A DNA stretch of 48,251 bases from positions 1-48,251 of IMG/VR virus record IMGVR_UViG_3300030099_006253; one strand, 5' to 3'. Shown here in pieces: positions 26,258-34,636 of the stretch. How positions within the stretch are numbered: position 1 is the first letter of the stretch; the number at the start of each line of letters is the position of its first letter. The DNA comes from a virus. Below the pieces are notes generated by a model. That model was not told the origin of the DNA, searched no databases, and worked only from the letters and a program-made list of their open reading frames with translations. The position numbers and the translations under genes were made by a program.

Positions 26258-29200
26258 CTTCACACCCCATTGTTTTTAATGCTTTCTTAATTCTTTTTCT
26301 CATCTCATCAGCTAACTGACGCGCAGCAACAACATTCTCGTCCATTCCCAGGACGCGGAGCGCCCCGTCACTCCGCGCCCTGAGTTCCCGTGCTCGAATG
26401 AGCACCTCGTCGGATGGGACTGGAAACTGATTAAATCTTTTATCCGCAAAGTCTCTGCCTAAATCATCTTTCTTAAGGGCAGCGTTAAGTGTTTTGCACA
26501 AGAAATCTTTTACGGTAGCGCCAGACTCATCTGTTTTCTCCGTAAATCCTTCTCTGTATAAATCAAACTCTGAGTATATATCTTGAGGAGATATTACATG
26601 TCGATACCCTCTAATACGATAGGCACCATTGTAAGGGGCTTTTCTTTTGAATTTTTCAGAGGTACCGATGATGCCACCAGTCATTCCATTTAAATGACAA
26701 ACCCTATCTAAATATAGTTTTTTATCAAAAATAGGAAGAGTCCTGGCTGTGCAGTTTATCAGAAGCTTCATGGTTTGATCCAGATAAGATTGATAATATT
26801 GATTAAAAGTATCTTCTCGATTTGGATTTCTTTCCATCCTCAATTCCGACGTGCCTTGTGTGTTAGTTATGGTGTCGAAAAATTGATAAAAATATAAGAC
26901 GGCGAACAAATCAATTATTTTATTGTTCCTTGCAAAATCAGGACTTCCAAGGTTTACGTCTTGAGCTATGGCTAAAGCCATTGAAACACTTTCTTCACTA
27001 TTATCTAATAAATTAGATTGAAACGTTATAGAGTCAGTGTTTGCATCTAATGTTGCAGCATACTTTGCAAGTTGTTCTTGAATAGGCTTGCTTAGAACTT
27101 GACCAGCTTGATCTTTTGCTAGCCTTAGTCTAGTAGTGCCCATGGCTCCCTTGTCAATGCTAGGTCTGGCAGGCATGTTCATTAAAGCAACAATATAATT
27201 ATCAAGACGATAGGACAGGCTTGTAACGTTCGGGTTAGTCATATTATGCCTTAAAGATATCTCTGTGTCGTCTGAGGGAAATGCTGCCATGAATTTATTC
27301 TTATAATTTTGATATGCGATTTTAGCACTTTCAGCGGCTGCATCTCTAGATCTTTTAAGTGGTGAATTAGTAGGTGCTATGGCAACTTGTGGCACCCTTG
27401 TCTCGGAAATAAGATCGGTGGACTTACCTGTTACCCTATACCGGGGAAGGTCATATCCCTTTTTTACCTCATAAGGAATCCCTTCGTTACCTGCAACAAG
27501 ATCATCATACCCAAACAAGGTGTTTACAGTTTGATCCTGAGGTTCTCCATCTTCAAGATACAGAGTCTTTGCAATTTCATGCATGTCTCCGAAAACATAA
27601 GCGGGCTGTTTGGGATTTGATATTATGCCATGTTCAGCCCATAATTTAAGAATTCTCATGTCCGTCTCCTCATAGAAATCAAAATAAGAAGTCTTAATAT
27701 TACCATCACCTCTATCTTTTATTTCCGATGCAAATTTTATCAAAGGAGAAACTAAAGGAGAGAATCCGTTATAGACGTTTTGAGGAGTTCCGTTACTCTG
27801 ATCAATCGAAAGCTTAAACCCTAACTCATCTTCTAATATCTTGGCGAGAGCACGCTTAGATTCACTAACTAGTTCCCACTTTGCTGCAACGTTTTGTTCA
27901 AACAACCTATCGATCTTTTTAGATATAGTTCGTTCGCTTCCCTCTTGAACGGCGACCTCCGCAGCGAGTTGATTTTCTAGATCATTAATGGGATTTTTTT
28001 CAATTTGTAATTGAGGTGCAGAAGATTCTCTATCAGACGTAAGCCTATATGAATTTTCAGCAAACCATTTCCTCTCGGCGGGACTTCCGAGTTTCAAATC
28101 ATTTTCGTAAGCAGTATCAATTCTTTTATTCTCTCTTTCAGCTTGGGCGTTTACAACTGCATTTCTTAGATCTTGATTATTCTTATTAGCTTCTTCCATT
28201 AGCGTTCTAATGCCAAGCTCGTAGAATATGATATACGCGGCTCGTTGAGATGGGGTAATCCCAGGAGTTTGCAAGCCTTGTGATAAAGTTTGAGGATCAA
28301 AGCCAGCAGTTAATATAGCTTGTCCATCCCTTCTGAATGAACGAACAAAGGCTACAGAGATTTGACTAGCAGGAGACGGGTCTGCCTGAGTTTGAAACAG
28401 AGTGGTGAGTGTGGTATCAGGAGTGATGTTTATAAAGTTTTGAAATTCATTTATTTCAGCCTCTATTAGCTCAAGCTTTTTTTGAGTATCATTTTGAACC
28501 TTAAGCTTTTCACCATTAAATGCAATTGTTCTTTCCTCAACATATGTTTCTCTAAGGAGAGAATCAGCCACGGCACGCTCAATGGCTCTTTGATTCTTGC
28601 TTGGAAGCTGTCCAGCGGCTACTCCCTGTTTTAAATTTGCTGCTAAACCTTGCTGCGTAAGGTAATCAAGCTTTGCTTGCTCTGATTTTGGTCCACCATA
28701 CCTTTCTAATATACTTACGTTAATCCCTGTTCTTTTGAAGTCTTCAAAATCTTTAAAAACACTTTCACGAATTTTAAAATTATGTCCTTTGTTTTTTACC
28801 GTGGATACCATACCGCGCTGTCTCATGTTGTCGGCTATACTTTCAACGGAGCTATCAAGGGAGTCGATCTCATCAAATCTTGGATTTGTCGAGGTCCGTA
28901 ATAGATCTCTGCCGAACCCAGTTAATTCGCTTGCGTTCAAAAGATTTCTTGTTTGTATAGGACCTGCTTCGAGACTTATATCTCCAAAACTTTGAGGAAA
29001 TGCAAGAACCACGTTATTTCTGTTATTTGTGAAAGTGCCTATGTATCCTTTAAGTAATTCACGGATTTCTACATCCAAATTAAAAGTTTTATTTAAACAC
29101 TCCTTCTTTATCGACTTGCTAGAGCATACTTGTTTTTGATCATCAATAACAAACTGGCTTAAGTTCTGAAGATTATCGTTGTAACCCAATAGAGTTCCTA

Positions 29201-29786
29201 ACTTAGGGGAATAGCTTTTAAAACTTTCTAATTGGGGAACAAACGTAACCTCAATAACTCTAACATTGTTAGAATCGTTACTCAACGTAGCTCCAGCTAG
29301 TTGCATTGAATAAGGACCCGACCAATCTTGCACATTGTCTGAAGTCCCAAAGGCCAGATAATATCGAGAAGACCTCCTAAGTTTTTGTGCAAAGTTTACT
29401 TCCTCAAAAGGGTTTCTGACAATGTTGCTATCTTTGGGAGCTTTAGATTGATCTTCTAGTTTTTGTTGCCTTTCTGATAAGATTCTTGAAAGAGGATCGT
29501 TTTCTAGTAAAAACATTTCAAGAAGTTTGGATGTCTCCGCAAGTCTCATGGTAACTGCGACGCCTTTCCCTTGGTCTGCATTGCCATTTACTTGAAAATT
29601 GTATTCAAAATACATCAGCCCATCATTGTTCATGGGACTGGCAATAAAGGATTGATTAAACTCTTCCTCAGATAGCTTCCCTAGACTTTCCTTGTATTTT
29701 TCTAATCTATGATCTGCAAAGAATAACTTATCTATTGCAGTCAAGGATTTGGTGATAAACACATTTGCAGTTATGGCTTCGGTCAT
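26250..29786 (-). CDS. Giant baseplate hub protein candidate (gp27/gp44-type C-terminal signature)
   Basis: The protein has 1178 residues. N-terminal strands ('GLMYFEYNFQVNGNADQGKG', then 'VAVTMRLAETSKLLEMFL') precede long helical, Gln/Glu-rich insertions (about 400-600). The C-terminal region contains 'YNGAYRIRGYRHVISPQDIY' followed by SEFDLYREGF. That arrangement resembles the end of phage hub proteins (gp27/gpD/gp44), where a beta-barrel closes with G-x-Y-x-I-x-G-x-x-H. It lies directly upstream of the gp5-type spike, where T4-like phages and VgrG/gpD systems put the hub. T4 gp27 is only 391 residues, so most of this protein is extra. Overlap with both neighbours (ATGA and 8 nt) shows tight coupling. 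Confidence 0.6.
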   Translation of the reverse strand: MTEAITANVFITKSLTAIDKLFFADHRLEKYKESLGKLSEEEFNQSFIASPMNNDGLMYFEYNFQVNGNADQGKGVAVTMRLAETSKLLEMFLLENDPLSRILSERQQKLEDQSKAPKDSNIVRNPFEEVNFAQKLRRSSRYYLAFGTSDNVQDWSGPYSMQLAGATLSNDSNNVRVIEVTFVPQLESFKSYSPKLGTLLGYNDNLQNLSQFVIDDQKQVCSSKSIKKECLNKTFNLDVEIRELLKGYIGTFTNNRNNVVLAFPQSFGDISLEAGPIQTRNLLNASELTGFGRDLLRTSTNPRFDEIDSLDSSVESIADNMRQRGMVSTVKNKGHNFKIRESVFKDFEDFKRTGINVSILERYGGPKSEQAKLDYLTQQGLAANLKQGVAAGQLPSKNQRAIERAVADSLLRETYVEERTIAFNGEKLKVQNDTQKKLELIEAEINEFQNFINITPDTTLTTLFQTQADPSPASQISVAFVRSFRRDGQAILTAGFDPQTLSQGLQTPGITPSQRAAYIIFYELGIRTLMEEANKNNQDLRNAVVNAQAERENKRIDTAYENDLKLGSPAERKWFAENSYRLTSDRESSAPQLQIEKNPINDLENQLAAEVAVQEGSERTISKKIDRLFEQNVAAKWELVSESKRALAKILEDELGFKLSIDQSNGTPQNVYNGFSPLVSPLIKFASEIKDRGDGNIKTSYFDFYEETDMRILKLWAEHGIISNPKQPAYVFGDMHEIAKTLYLEDGEPQDQTVNTLFGYDDLVAGNEGIPYEVKKGYDLPRYRVTGKSTDLISETRVPQVAIAPTNSPLKRSRDAAAESAKIAYQNYKNKFMAAFPSDDTEISLRHNMTNPNVTSLSYRLDNYIVALMNMPARPSIDKGAMGTTRLRLAKDQAGQVLSKPIQEQLAKYAATLDANTDSITFQSNLLDNSEESVSMALAIAQDVNLGSPDFARNNKIIDLFAVLYFYQFFDTITNTQGTSELRMERNPNREDTFNQYYQSYLDQTMKLLINCTARTLPIFDKKLYLDRVCHLNGMTGGIIGTSEKFKRKAPYNGAYRIRGYRHVISPQDIYSEFDLYREGFTEKTDESGATVKDFLCKTLNAALKKDDLGRDFADKRFNQFPVPSDEVLIRARELRARSDGALRVLGMDENVVAARQLADEMRKRIKKALKTMGCEDA

Positions 29787-30079
29787 GAGATTTCTAAAAT
29801 TCTAATTCTATCTCCTACGTTTAACTGCTCAAAAGGATCTGAAATATTATTTGTCCAAAGAACAAGCCAGTCTAAAGTTGGACTTCCATAAAATAATTCT
29901 GCAATTTTATCAGCGCGATGTTCATAACTAGGAGGTATTATGCCAACTGAGGCGGGAAGAAAGTTAAGTCTAGCTAAATTAACAGCAAAGGCATCTGAAT
30001 TTATAGACGAGATAACTTTTTTGTCTTTAAACAATACTTCATTAAATCCTTGGCTTAAATGGTTTTTGTAATTAGGCAT
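29783..30079 (-). CDS. 53: gp53-like small baseplate wedge protein (LysM-like)
   Basis: The 98-residue protein contains 'RADKIAELFYGSPTLDWLVL' followed by 'WTNNISDPFEQLNVGDRIRI', matching the conserved C-terminal half of the gp53 family (YG..DYWWLIL.AN.I.DPF...G..I.IP). gp53 joins wedges around the hub. T4 gp53 is about twice as long, so this is a minimal version. AGGAGGTGA lies 7 nt before the ATG, inside the end of the gp48-type gene. The stop overlaps the hub start (ATGA). Confidence 0.82.
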   Translation of the reverse strand: MPNYKNHLSQGFNEVLFKDKKVISSINSDAFAVNLARLNFLPASVGIIPPSYEHRADKIAELFYGSPTLDWLVLWTNNISDPFEQLNVGDRIRILEIS

Positions 30080-31407
30080 TAGGTCACCTCCTCTCCTTCA
30101 GCCACAGGCGGGAATGGGCCTGTGCCAAGAGATTCAATCTCTGCTCCTTGAGGAATAATAGCACCATTATAGGGATCAATGTTATTATCTTCTATAATAG
30201 CCTCCCATCCAACTAAGTTATCCCCAGCTTCAATTCTACCTTGTTCAAAGCTGCCAGTGGTTCTAAATTCACGCATGGTCATAGTGATATTAAGCTCTTT
30301 CGGAGTTAAAGTACCAACCTCATAACCTGCTTCCTGAGTCATCGATATGTTATAATCTGAAACTACGAAAGGAACATTGTTATACATCGGACCATGTGTT
30401 AGTCTTACTATGGGAGGTCCTTGAGTAGTATTAGATGAATTGTTCATTACAGTTGATCTCACAAGATTTACCCAAACGTATACCGCGTTAATACGGTCAT
30501 TTAAGAGATTCATTTGCTCCTGAGGGCTGGGGATCGTTGCTGCTTTATTTTCACCAAAAAGATTAAGAGAGGTATTTTCATTTATAGGTCTTATGAGATA
30601 TTCATTTGCAAAGTCATCAATACCAGGAATTTCTTGAGGCTTTGTGCCTGTTGCTAAAGATAAAGCTTTTCTGTAAAAGGTCCTATGTGTTTCCGCATGA
30701 GAGAATCCTTTACCTATTGTTAGCTCTGGGTCGGGTTTATTATCATTATGAGAATCAATAAACTCATTGCCGATCTCACCTGCGAGAATATTCAAGCTTG
30801 ATTGTTTTTTCAGCATTTCTATTCTAGAAGATTCATATCTTTTTTGAGCCTCTTTAAGATTCTCAAAAGTGTTCGACATTCGAGATCCAGCGGCTCTTAC
30901 ATCACCTGTCATATATTGTTGTTTACTTGCTCTATGATCTTCCTCTGCCTGAGTGAGAACAGTGTAGGCTTGATTATGAGCTTGTTTAGCCTCAGACAAA
31001 GCTTTGTCAGCCTTTCCGTAATCGCCTTCGGGAGACATTCTAAAAGCTTTTTTAGCTCTCTTCTCATCAGCATAAAATAGATTAAACTGCCTAAAGAACT
31101 TTGAATCGATAAGTTCATTGGCTGAAGAATACATTAAATGTAATAAATTTATTTTGAAATCAAGAGTTATGGTTCTAGACTTTGCACCGCCATAGCTAAA
31201 CAACTGACCAGCACGACCGATCATATCGTATTCAATTAGGTTGGAGCTTCCTCTTTCCGTTATTATGGGGTTTTGAAGAAAAGGAATATAAGTTCTAAAA
31301 TATCTTCCGTTCTTTTGAGGAAACTCAATGCCTAAATGTGACCTCTCCGGTAATTTTCTAGAACGCTTTATTTGCTCAAATGACTTTGTTGTTGTGAATC
31401 TTGGCAT
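30079..31407 (-). CDS. 48: gp48/gp54-type tail tube initiator of the baseplate
   Basis: The protein has 442 residues. N-terminal strands 'GRAGQLFSYGGAKSRTITLD' with FKINLLH pair with C-terminal 'PIVRLTHGPMYNNVPFVVSD', 'YNISMTQEAGYEVGTLTPKE' and LNITMTMREF, the tube-like fold found in T4 gp48/gp54 and their relatives. Between them lies a long charged helical insertion (about 115-205: KADKALSEAKQAHNQAYTVL and similar). gp48 and gp54 form the rings on which the gp19 tube polymerises. Only one such gene is in the window, so it may serve both roles. It follows the tape-measure gene, as gp48 follows gp29 in T4. Confidence 0.78.
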   Translation of the reverse strand: MPRFTTTKSFEQIKRSRKLPERSHLGIEFPQKNGRYFRTYIPFLQNPIITERGSSNLIEYDMIGRAGQLFSYGGAKSRTITLDFKINLLHLMYSSANELIDSKFFRQFNLFYADEKRAKKAFRMSPEGDYGKADKALSEAKQAHNQAYTVLTQAEEDHRASKQQYMTGDVRAAGSRMSNTFENLKEAQKRYESSRIEMLKKQSSLNILAGEIGNEFIDSHNDNKPDPELTIGKGFSHAETHRTFYRKALSLATGTKPQEIPGIDDFANEYLIRPINENTSLNLFGENKAATIPSPQEQMNLLNDRINAVYVWVNLVRSTVMNNSSNTTQGPPIVRLTHGPMYNNVPFVVSDYNISMTQEAGYEVGTLTPKELNITMTMREFRTTGSFEQGRIEAGDNLVGWEAIIEDNNIDPYNGAIIPQGAEIESLGTGPFPPVAEGEEVT

Positions 31408-31417
31408 TGGTTACCTC

Positions 31418-32911
31418 TTAGTTTTTAGTCTGGGGACTAGGCGCATTATTCTGTTGAGTAGGCTTTAATTCTTCAATTTTTTGAGTCAACATCTCTATTG
31501 CCCTGGTCAACTGTTGGGAGTCAGCCCTCTGAAGAGCTTGTCGGTTTACCTCTGAAACAATGTTAACTAAAGTAGAATAGTCATTCATATCACGACTTTG
31601 AGGTAGCTTACGACGTTCGCGAGCTTCTTCTTCAGCGAGAGCGGCTGCTTTCTTTTCTGGGTCGCTTCCGCCTTTAATGGCATCCAAAAGCGAAGGTCCA
31701 AATGTCATCCCTAGACCCGCTATGATACCAATTGGCCCACCAGCCAATAGGCCAAGACCTCCTATTCCTTTTAAAATTCCCCTTAAACCCTTAGACGCTG
31801 CCCTATCTGCCTTAGCACTACCCATAAGTTGAGCCCCTGCTTTAGTCGCCTCAAACGCAGCAGGCACACCCACAATTAACGGAAGAAACCTAACGATGGT
31901 TGAGTGAATTTCAGGTGCAAGGTCTGTGAAGAATTTTGTCTTAGCTATCTCAAATTCTCTCATTGTTTCAAGTTGCTTAGACTGTTCTCTTCTTTCTGCA
32001 TCAGTAAGATTCATTTGATTCTGAATCATAGATCCAAGCTTTAAAATAGAGTTTACTTGTGCTGATCCTATTTTTTCAGACAAAACTTGACGGGTCAGAT
32101 TGTCTTGACCAAGCATTGATTGCAAGTTCTTTGAAGCATTAAGTATTTCTTGATTTATTTGAGCTTCAGACAAATCATTATTTAATGCTTTTTCAGCGAA
32201 ACCTTTTATCCCTAGAAGACTTTGTTGTGCTATGTTGAGAGGTTCTAAAGTTTTAAGTAATATAGCTATAGCTCTCTGAGATCCAGGCACGGATGCAAGA
32301 CTTCCTGTTAAAGTTGTTCCAATTTTGCTTAGTCCCTCTACGGCTTGGGGTCCAAAAAGTGAAATATTAAAAAGTTCTGTTTGAAGGTTTGTTACTGATT
32401 GTGCTAATTTTTCAAAGCTAACTCCCGTTGCTTCCTGAGTTGTTCTTATCGTTTTGGCTAAGTTTGATGTTGCATCTATAGAATTTCCAGTTAGGAATCT
32501 CATAGTAGCCATAGCCTTAATAAGAGATTCAGTGTTCTGCCCTGTCAAATTCATCTCATCTGCAAGCTCCAAGGTATCCCTGGACATCCTTCTTAGACCT
32601 TGAGCAAACGCAGATACCATGATCTCCATCAAATCCACATTTGATGACTTTAGACCTTTTATAGACTCAGTGTTGGCAGCTAAAAATTGATTGTAGGTAG
32701 TGCCAATGGATAAGGCCTGTAGCGATATTTTTTCTTGTCTTCTGAAAGCATCTGTTAGAGTGACTATCGGGTTTATTTGTGACGCTACTTTGGCCGTCAT
32801 TGTGGCTAAGCTTCTATCAAGTCCGTTTATCGCTCTAACATTTGTTTTAAGGGCTGTTACTACATCCCTCAACTCTTGTCTTGCCAATCCAGATATACTT
32901 TCTTCAGCCAT
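31418..32911 (-). CDS. 29: Tape measure protein (gp29-like)
   Basis: The 497-residue protein is almost entirely helical up to about 340, followed by an Ala/Gly-rich hydrophobic stretch at about 365-410 (ILKGIGGLGLLAGGPIGIIA), typical of a tape measure's membrane-active segment, and a polar Gln-rich tail. Tape measures set tail length and exit first during DNA ejection. Position immediately before the gp48-type gene fits T4 gene 29. T4 gp29 is 590 residues, so if length scales the tail should be somewhat shorter than T4's. GAGG lies 6 nt before the ATG, with an 8-nt overlap with the upstream gene. Confidence 0.8.
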   Translation of the reverse strand: MAEESISGLARQELRDVVTALKTNVRAINGLDRSLATMTAKVASQINPIVTLTDAFRRQEKISLQALSIGTTYNQFLAANTESIKGLKSSNVDLMEIMVSAFAQGLRRMSRDTLELADEMNLTGQNTESLIKAMATMRFLTGNSIDATSNLAKTIRTTQEATGVSFEKLAQSVTNLQTELFNISLFGPQAVEGLSKIGTTLTGSLASVPGSQRAIAILLKTLEPLNIAQQSLLGIKGFAEKALNNDLSEAQINQEILNASKNLQSMLGQDNLTRQVLSEKIGSAQVNSILKLGSMIQNQMNLTDAERREQSKQLETMREFEIAKTKFFTDLAPEIHSTIVRFLPLIVGVPAAFEATKAGAQLMGSAKADRAASKGLRGILKGIGGLGLLAGGPIGIIAGLGMTFGPSLLDAIKGGSDPEKKAAALAEEEARERRKLPQSRDMNDYSTLVNIVSEVNRQALQRADSQQLTRAIEMLTQKIEELKPTQQNNAPSPQTKN

Positions 32912-33353
32912 TATCTACCTCTATGCGAATGATGCTTGTGCCCGAAAGCTCTAATATTTTAAATGTTTTGAACTTATCCATTATGGTGACTCCATTGATA
33001 TCCCCACCATACTGATATCTAAACTGAGAGACTATTGGCTCTAATTCTTCATTGTATAGTTTATCTACTATATCCACAAATTCATCGTCACTTATCTCAG
33101 CAGCATCAACAAAATTTAAAATTTGATTCAGCCTACTGGATATTCTTAGTCCTCCATCTCCATCTGTTCTGCTTGAGGACATTATGAAACCAATCCTCTG
33201 AAGAGGCGTCCTAGCTCCAGTCACTTCATCAGTCCTTGGATAATTTACTACCACTATATCACCGGATTCCACACCAAGATATGAGGTGCTAACTAATCTA
33301 ACCACTGGGTAGGTCGCTTGAAGTCTGTCAATAGCTGATTGAAAATTCACCAT
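32904..33353 (-). CDS. Conserved tail-operon protein of unknown function, 149 aa
   Basis: This is the first gene of the minus-strand tail operon. The protein mixes helices and strands: 'GDIVVVNYPRTDE', 'RIGFIMSSSRTDGDGGLRIS' and an acidic helix 'DDEFVDIVDKLYNEELEPIV'. I do not recognise a family. Its size, position ahead of the tape measure, and beta-alpha make-up would fit a small baseplate or tail-completion protein. No clear Shine-Dalgarno precedes the ATG. An ATAAATAGT element lies about 59 nt upstream on the same strand, which could be its late promoter. Confidence 0.62.
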   Translation of the reverse strand: MVNFQSAIDRLQATYPVVRLVSTSYLGVESGDIVVVNYPRTDEVTGARTPLQRIGFIMSSSRTDGDGGLRISSRLNQILNFVDAAEISDDEFVDIVDKLYNEELEPIVSQFRYQYGGDINGVTIMDKFKTFKILELSGTSIIRIEVDNG

Positions 33354-33423
33354 GTAATTTATTGGTCTTTTCTAAGATTCTTATAAGAATTTGGGAGGCC
33401 TGCCTCTATAACTATTTATTATT
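33354..33423. promoter_or_regulatory. Divergent regulatory gap with palindrome and promoters for both strands
   Basis: This 70-nt gap separates the tail operon (minus) from a plus-strand gene. It contains a perfect 14-bp palindrome ATTCTTATAAGAAT (33377-33390) and a GC-rich inverted repeat GAGGC/GCCTC around 33395-33406. On the plus strand a TTGGGA (33391-33396), 16 nt and TATTTA (33413-33418) set ends 5 nt before the ATG at 33424. On the minus strand ATAAATAGT (33412-33420) resembles the T4 late element. The palindrome could be an operator; nothing identifies its binder. Confidence 0.5.
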
Positions 33424-33723
33424 ATGAATACCTTAGAAGAAGATTTAGTAGAAATAATTGATTTACTAAACTTTACTTTCTCTAGTGAATTTACCGATAA
33501 ATGGTCATTTAAATACGGTAAAAGATTACCTAGCTTATTTCAAATAAAGCTACTTAAGTGCTTAGATTCTAGAAAACCATTAAAAATTAAGATAGTTCAC
33601 AAATTTCTAACTATTGATTCTGGTTTCAACAAAGAAGTTGTAGAAAGTTTTCTTGAAGATATTGACTTTGAAATCTATCGCCCTATAATATCAGGATCTC
33701 TTGAGGCACTAAAACATGAATAA
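33424..33723 (+). CDS. Small hypothetical protein, 99 aa
   Basis: The protein is Leu/Ile/Phe/Lys-rich and probably all-helical (LEEDLVEIIDLLNFTF ... LFQIKLLKCLDSRKPLKI). No motif or family is recognised. It has no Shine-Dalgarno, and a TATA-like hexamer lies 5 nt before its ATG, as for other plus-strand operon leaders here, so a leaderless early transcript is likely. Its last codons overlap the start of the next small ORF (ATG inside CATGAATAA), which supports it being translated. Confidence 0.6.
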   Translation: MNTLEEDLVEIIDLLNFTFSSEFTDKWSFKYGKRLPSLFQIKLLKCLDSRKPLKIKIVHKFLTIDSGFNKEVVESFLEDIDFEIYRPIISGSLEALKHE

Positions 33724-33874
33724 CGAAAGTAAAGATACTCAGAATGCCGTAGATCGAGGCATGTTTCAGAACGCAAACAACGGTATTCCTGTTGGAGATG
33801 GTGGATTCATCTCAAGCATTCTCTCCCTAGTATTTTTTGTACTAGGACTTAGATTTCTTTTCAGCCTTCTTTAA
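33716..33874 (+). CDS. 52-aa single-pass membrane protein
   Basis: This short ORF begins at ATG 33716, overlapping the end of the 99-aa gene, with GAGG 9 nt upstream. The product has a polar Asn/Gly-rich N-terminus and a hydrophobic C-terminal helix at 31-52 (FISSILSLVFFVLGLRFLF). It ends inside the 3' end of the convergent nuclease gene (33 nt overlap). Size and topology would suit a holin-like, spanin-like or membrane-modulating early peptide; nothing distinguishes these. Confidence 0.5.
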   Translation: MNNESKDTQNAVDRGMFQNANNGIPVGDGGFISSILSLVFFVLGLRFLFSLL

Positions 33875-34636
33875 TTCCTTTTGCTCATCAATGCGTTTAC
33901 AAACGTGTTCTTCTGAGTGAAACTTAGGGCAGGCTTCTTTATACTCACACCAGTCGCAGAATACATTCTCCTGCGCCCAGAACTCATCCTTCTTTTTCTT
34001 TCTTATTCTCCAAACTTTTTCAGTTTGCAGTTTTTTCCATCTGTCAACTTGAAACTTTGAGAACTTAACAGTCACAAAATTACCGGTGACAGGATAGTAG
34101 TGAGCGCAGAATATTTTATTGTAAGGGACATCGTAAGTCTTATGGATAGCATAAGCGTATCCCTTAAGCTGATTATCATCCATGAGAGTTTTCTTCTTCT
34201 TCTCGCGCTTGGATGTCTTGTAGTCAATTACTAAGTATCCTCCATCTGAGCCTTTGATAACTCGATCAATGATACCTATGAAATTTATGTCGTGCTTTTC
34301 GTCTAGAGGAATAGTGAACAATTGCTCGGTTGATAGGGTCTCCCCCAATTTCCTGTTCCACATGACGAAATTCTCTAGACAGGATTTCATCCTATCGTTT
34401 TCTCGAAATGGAATTTTGTAGGTGGGACGTTCTTGTTCAGCTATCTTTAGTAAAGACTTTATATCGTTTTGCTGATACCCTAGCTCAAATATTTTGTGAA
34501 TAAAAGACCCGAAGTTCAAAGCATCCTCATTCTTCGAGCCGAATCCCGGCAGCTTCAAGATGTATCTCAGTCTGTATTTCCACAGGCACTGGTCTATTAT
34601 GTCACTCTTAGAGGCACTAATACTATTTATAAACAT
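33842..34636 (-). CDS. RecB/Cas4-type PD-(D/E)XK nuclease with Fe-S cysteine set
   Basis: The 264-residue protein shows the family's ordered motifs: 'ASKSDIIDQCLWKYRLRY' (C17), 'FGSFIHKIFELGY' (H47), 'FIGIIDRVIKG' (D124), 'GGYLVIDYKTSK' (D138, K140) and a Q/Y helix 'DNQLKGYAYAI'. A C-terminal 'FCDWCEYKEACP' supplies C227, C230 and C236. With C17 these make the 4Fe-4S cysteine arrangement of AddB/Cas4-like exonucleases. All catalytic residues are present, so it should be active, probably resecting or processing DNA ends in replication and recombination. Its start codon shares bases with the divergent primase start (CATG). A long basic tail (241-264) follows the cluster. Confidence 0.85.
   Translation of the reverse strand: MFINSISASKSDIIDQCLWKYRLRYILKLPGFGSKNEDALNFGSFIHKIFELGYQQNDIKSLLKIAEQERPTYKIPFRENDRMKSCLENFVMWNRKLGETLSTEQLFTIPLDEKHDINFIGIIDRVIKGSDGGYLVIDYKTSKREKKKKTLMDDNQLKGYAYAIHKTYDVPYNKIFCAHYYPVTGNFVTVKFSKFQVDRWKKLQTEKVWRIRKKKKDEFWAQENVFCDWCEYKEACPKFHSEEHVCKRIDEQKELKKAEKKSKS
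34624..34629 (+). promoter_or_regulatory. TATA-like hexamer 5 nt before primase start
   Basis: TATTTA ends 5 nt before the ATG at 34635, within ACTATTTAT, the same context and spacing as before 33424. There is no Shine-Dalgarno. The element lies inside the first codons of the divergent nuclease gene. No good -35 hexamer is visible. It is a candidate -10 element for a leaderless primase mRNA. Confidence 0.4.

Noticed and set aside
31418-32911. Tape measure region as a membrane toxin, because of its Gly/Ala hydrophobic stretch
   Set aside because: Long helical make-up, size and position before the gp48-type gene fit a tape measure protein; a hydrophobic segment is usual in that family.
34623-34631. 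Minus-strand ATAAATAGT resembling a late promoter
   Set aside because: It lies just inside the nuclease coding sequence, downstream of its start, so it could not express that gene. It reads better as the plus-strand -10 hexamer of the primase.
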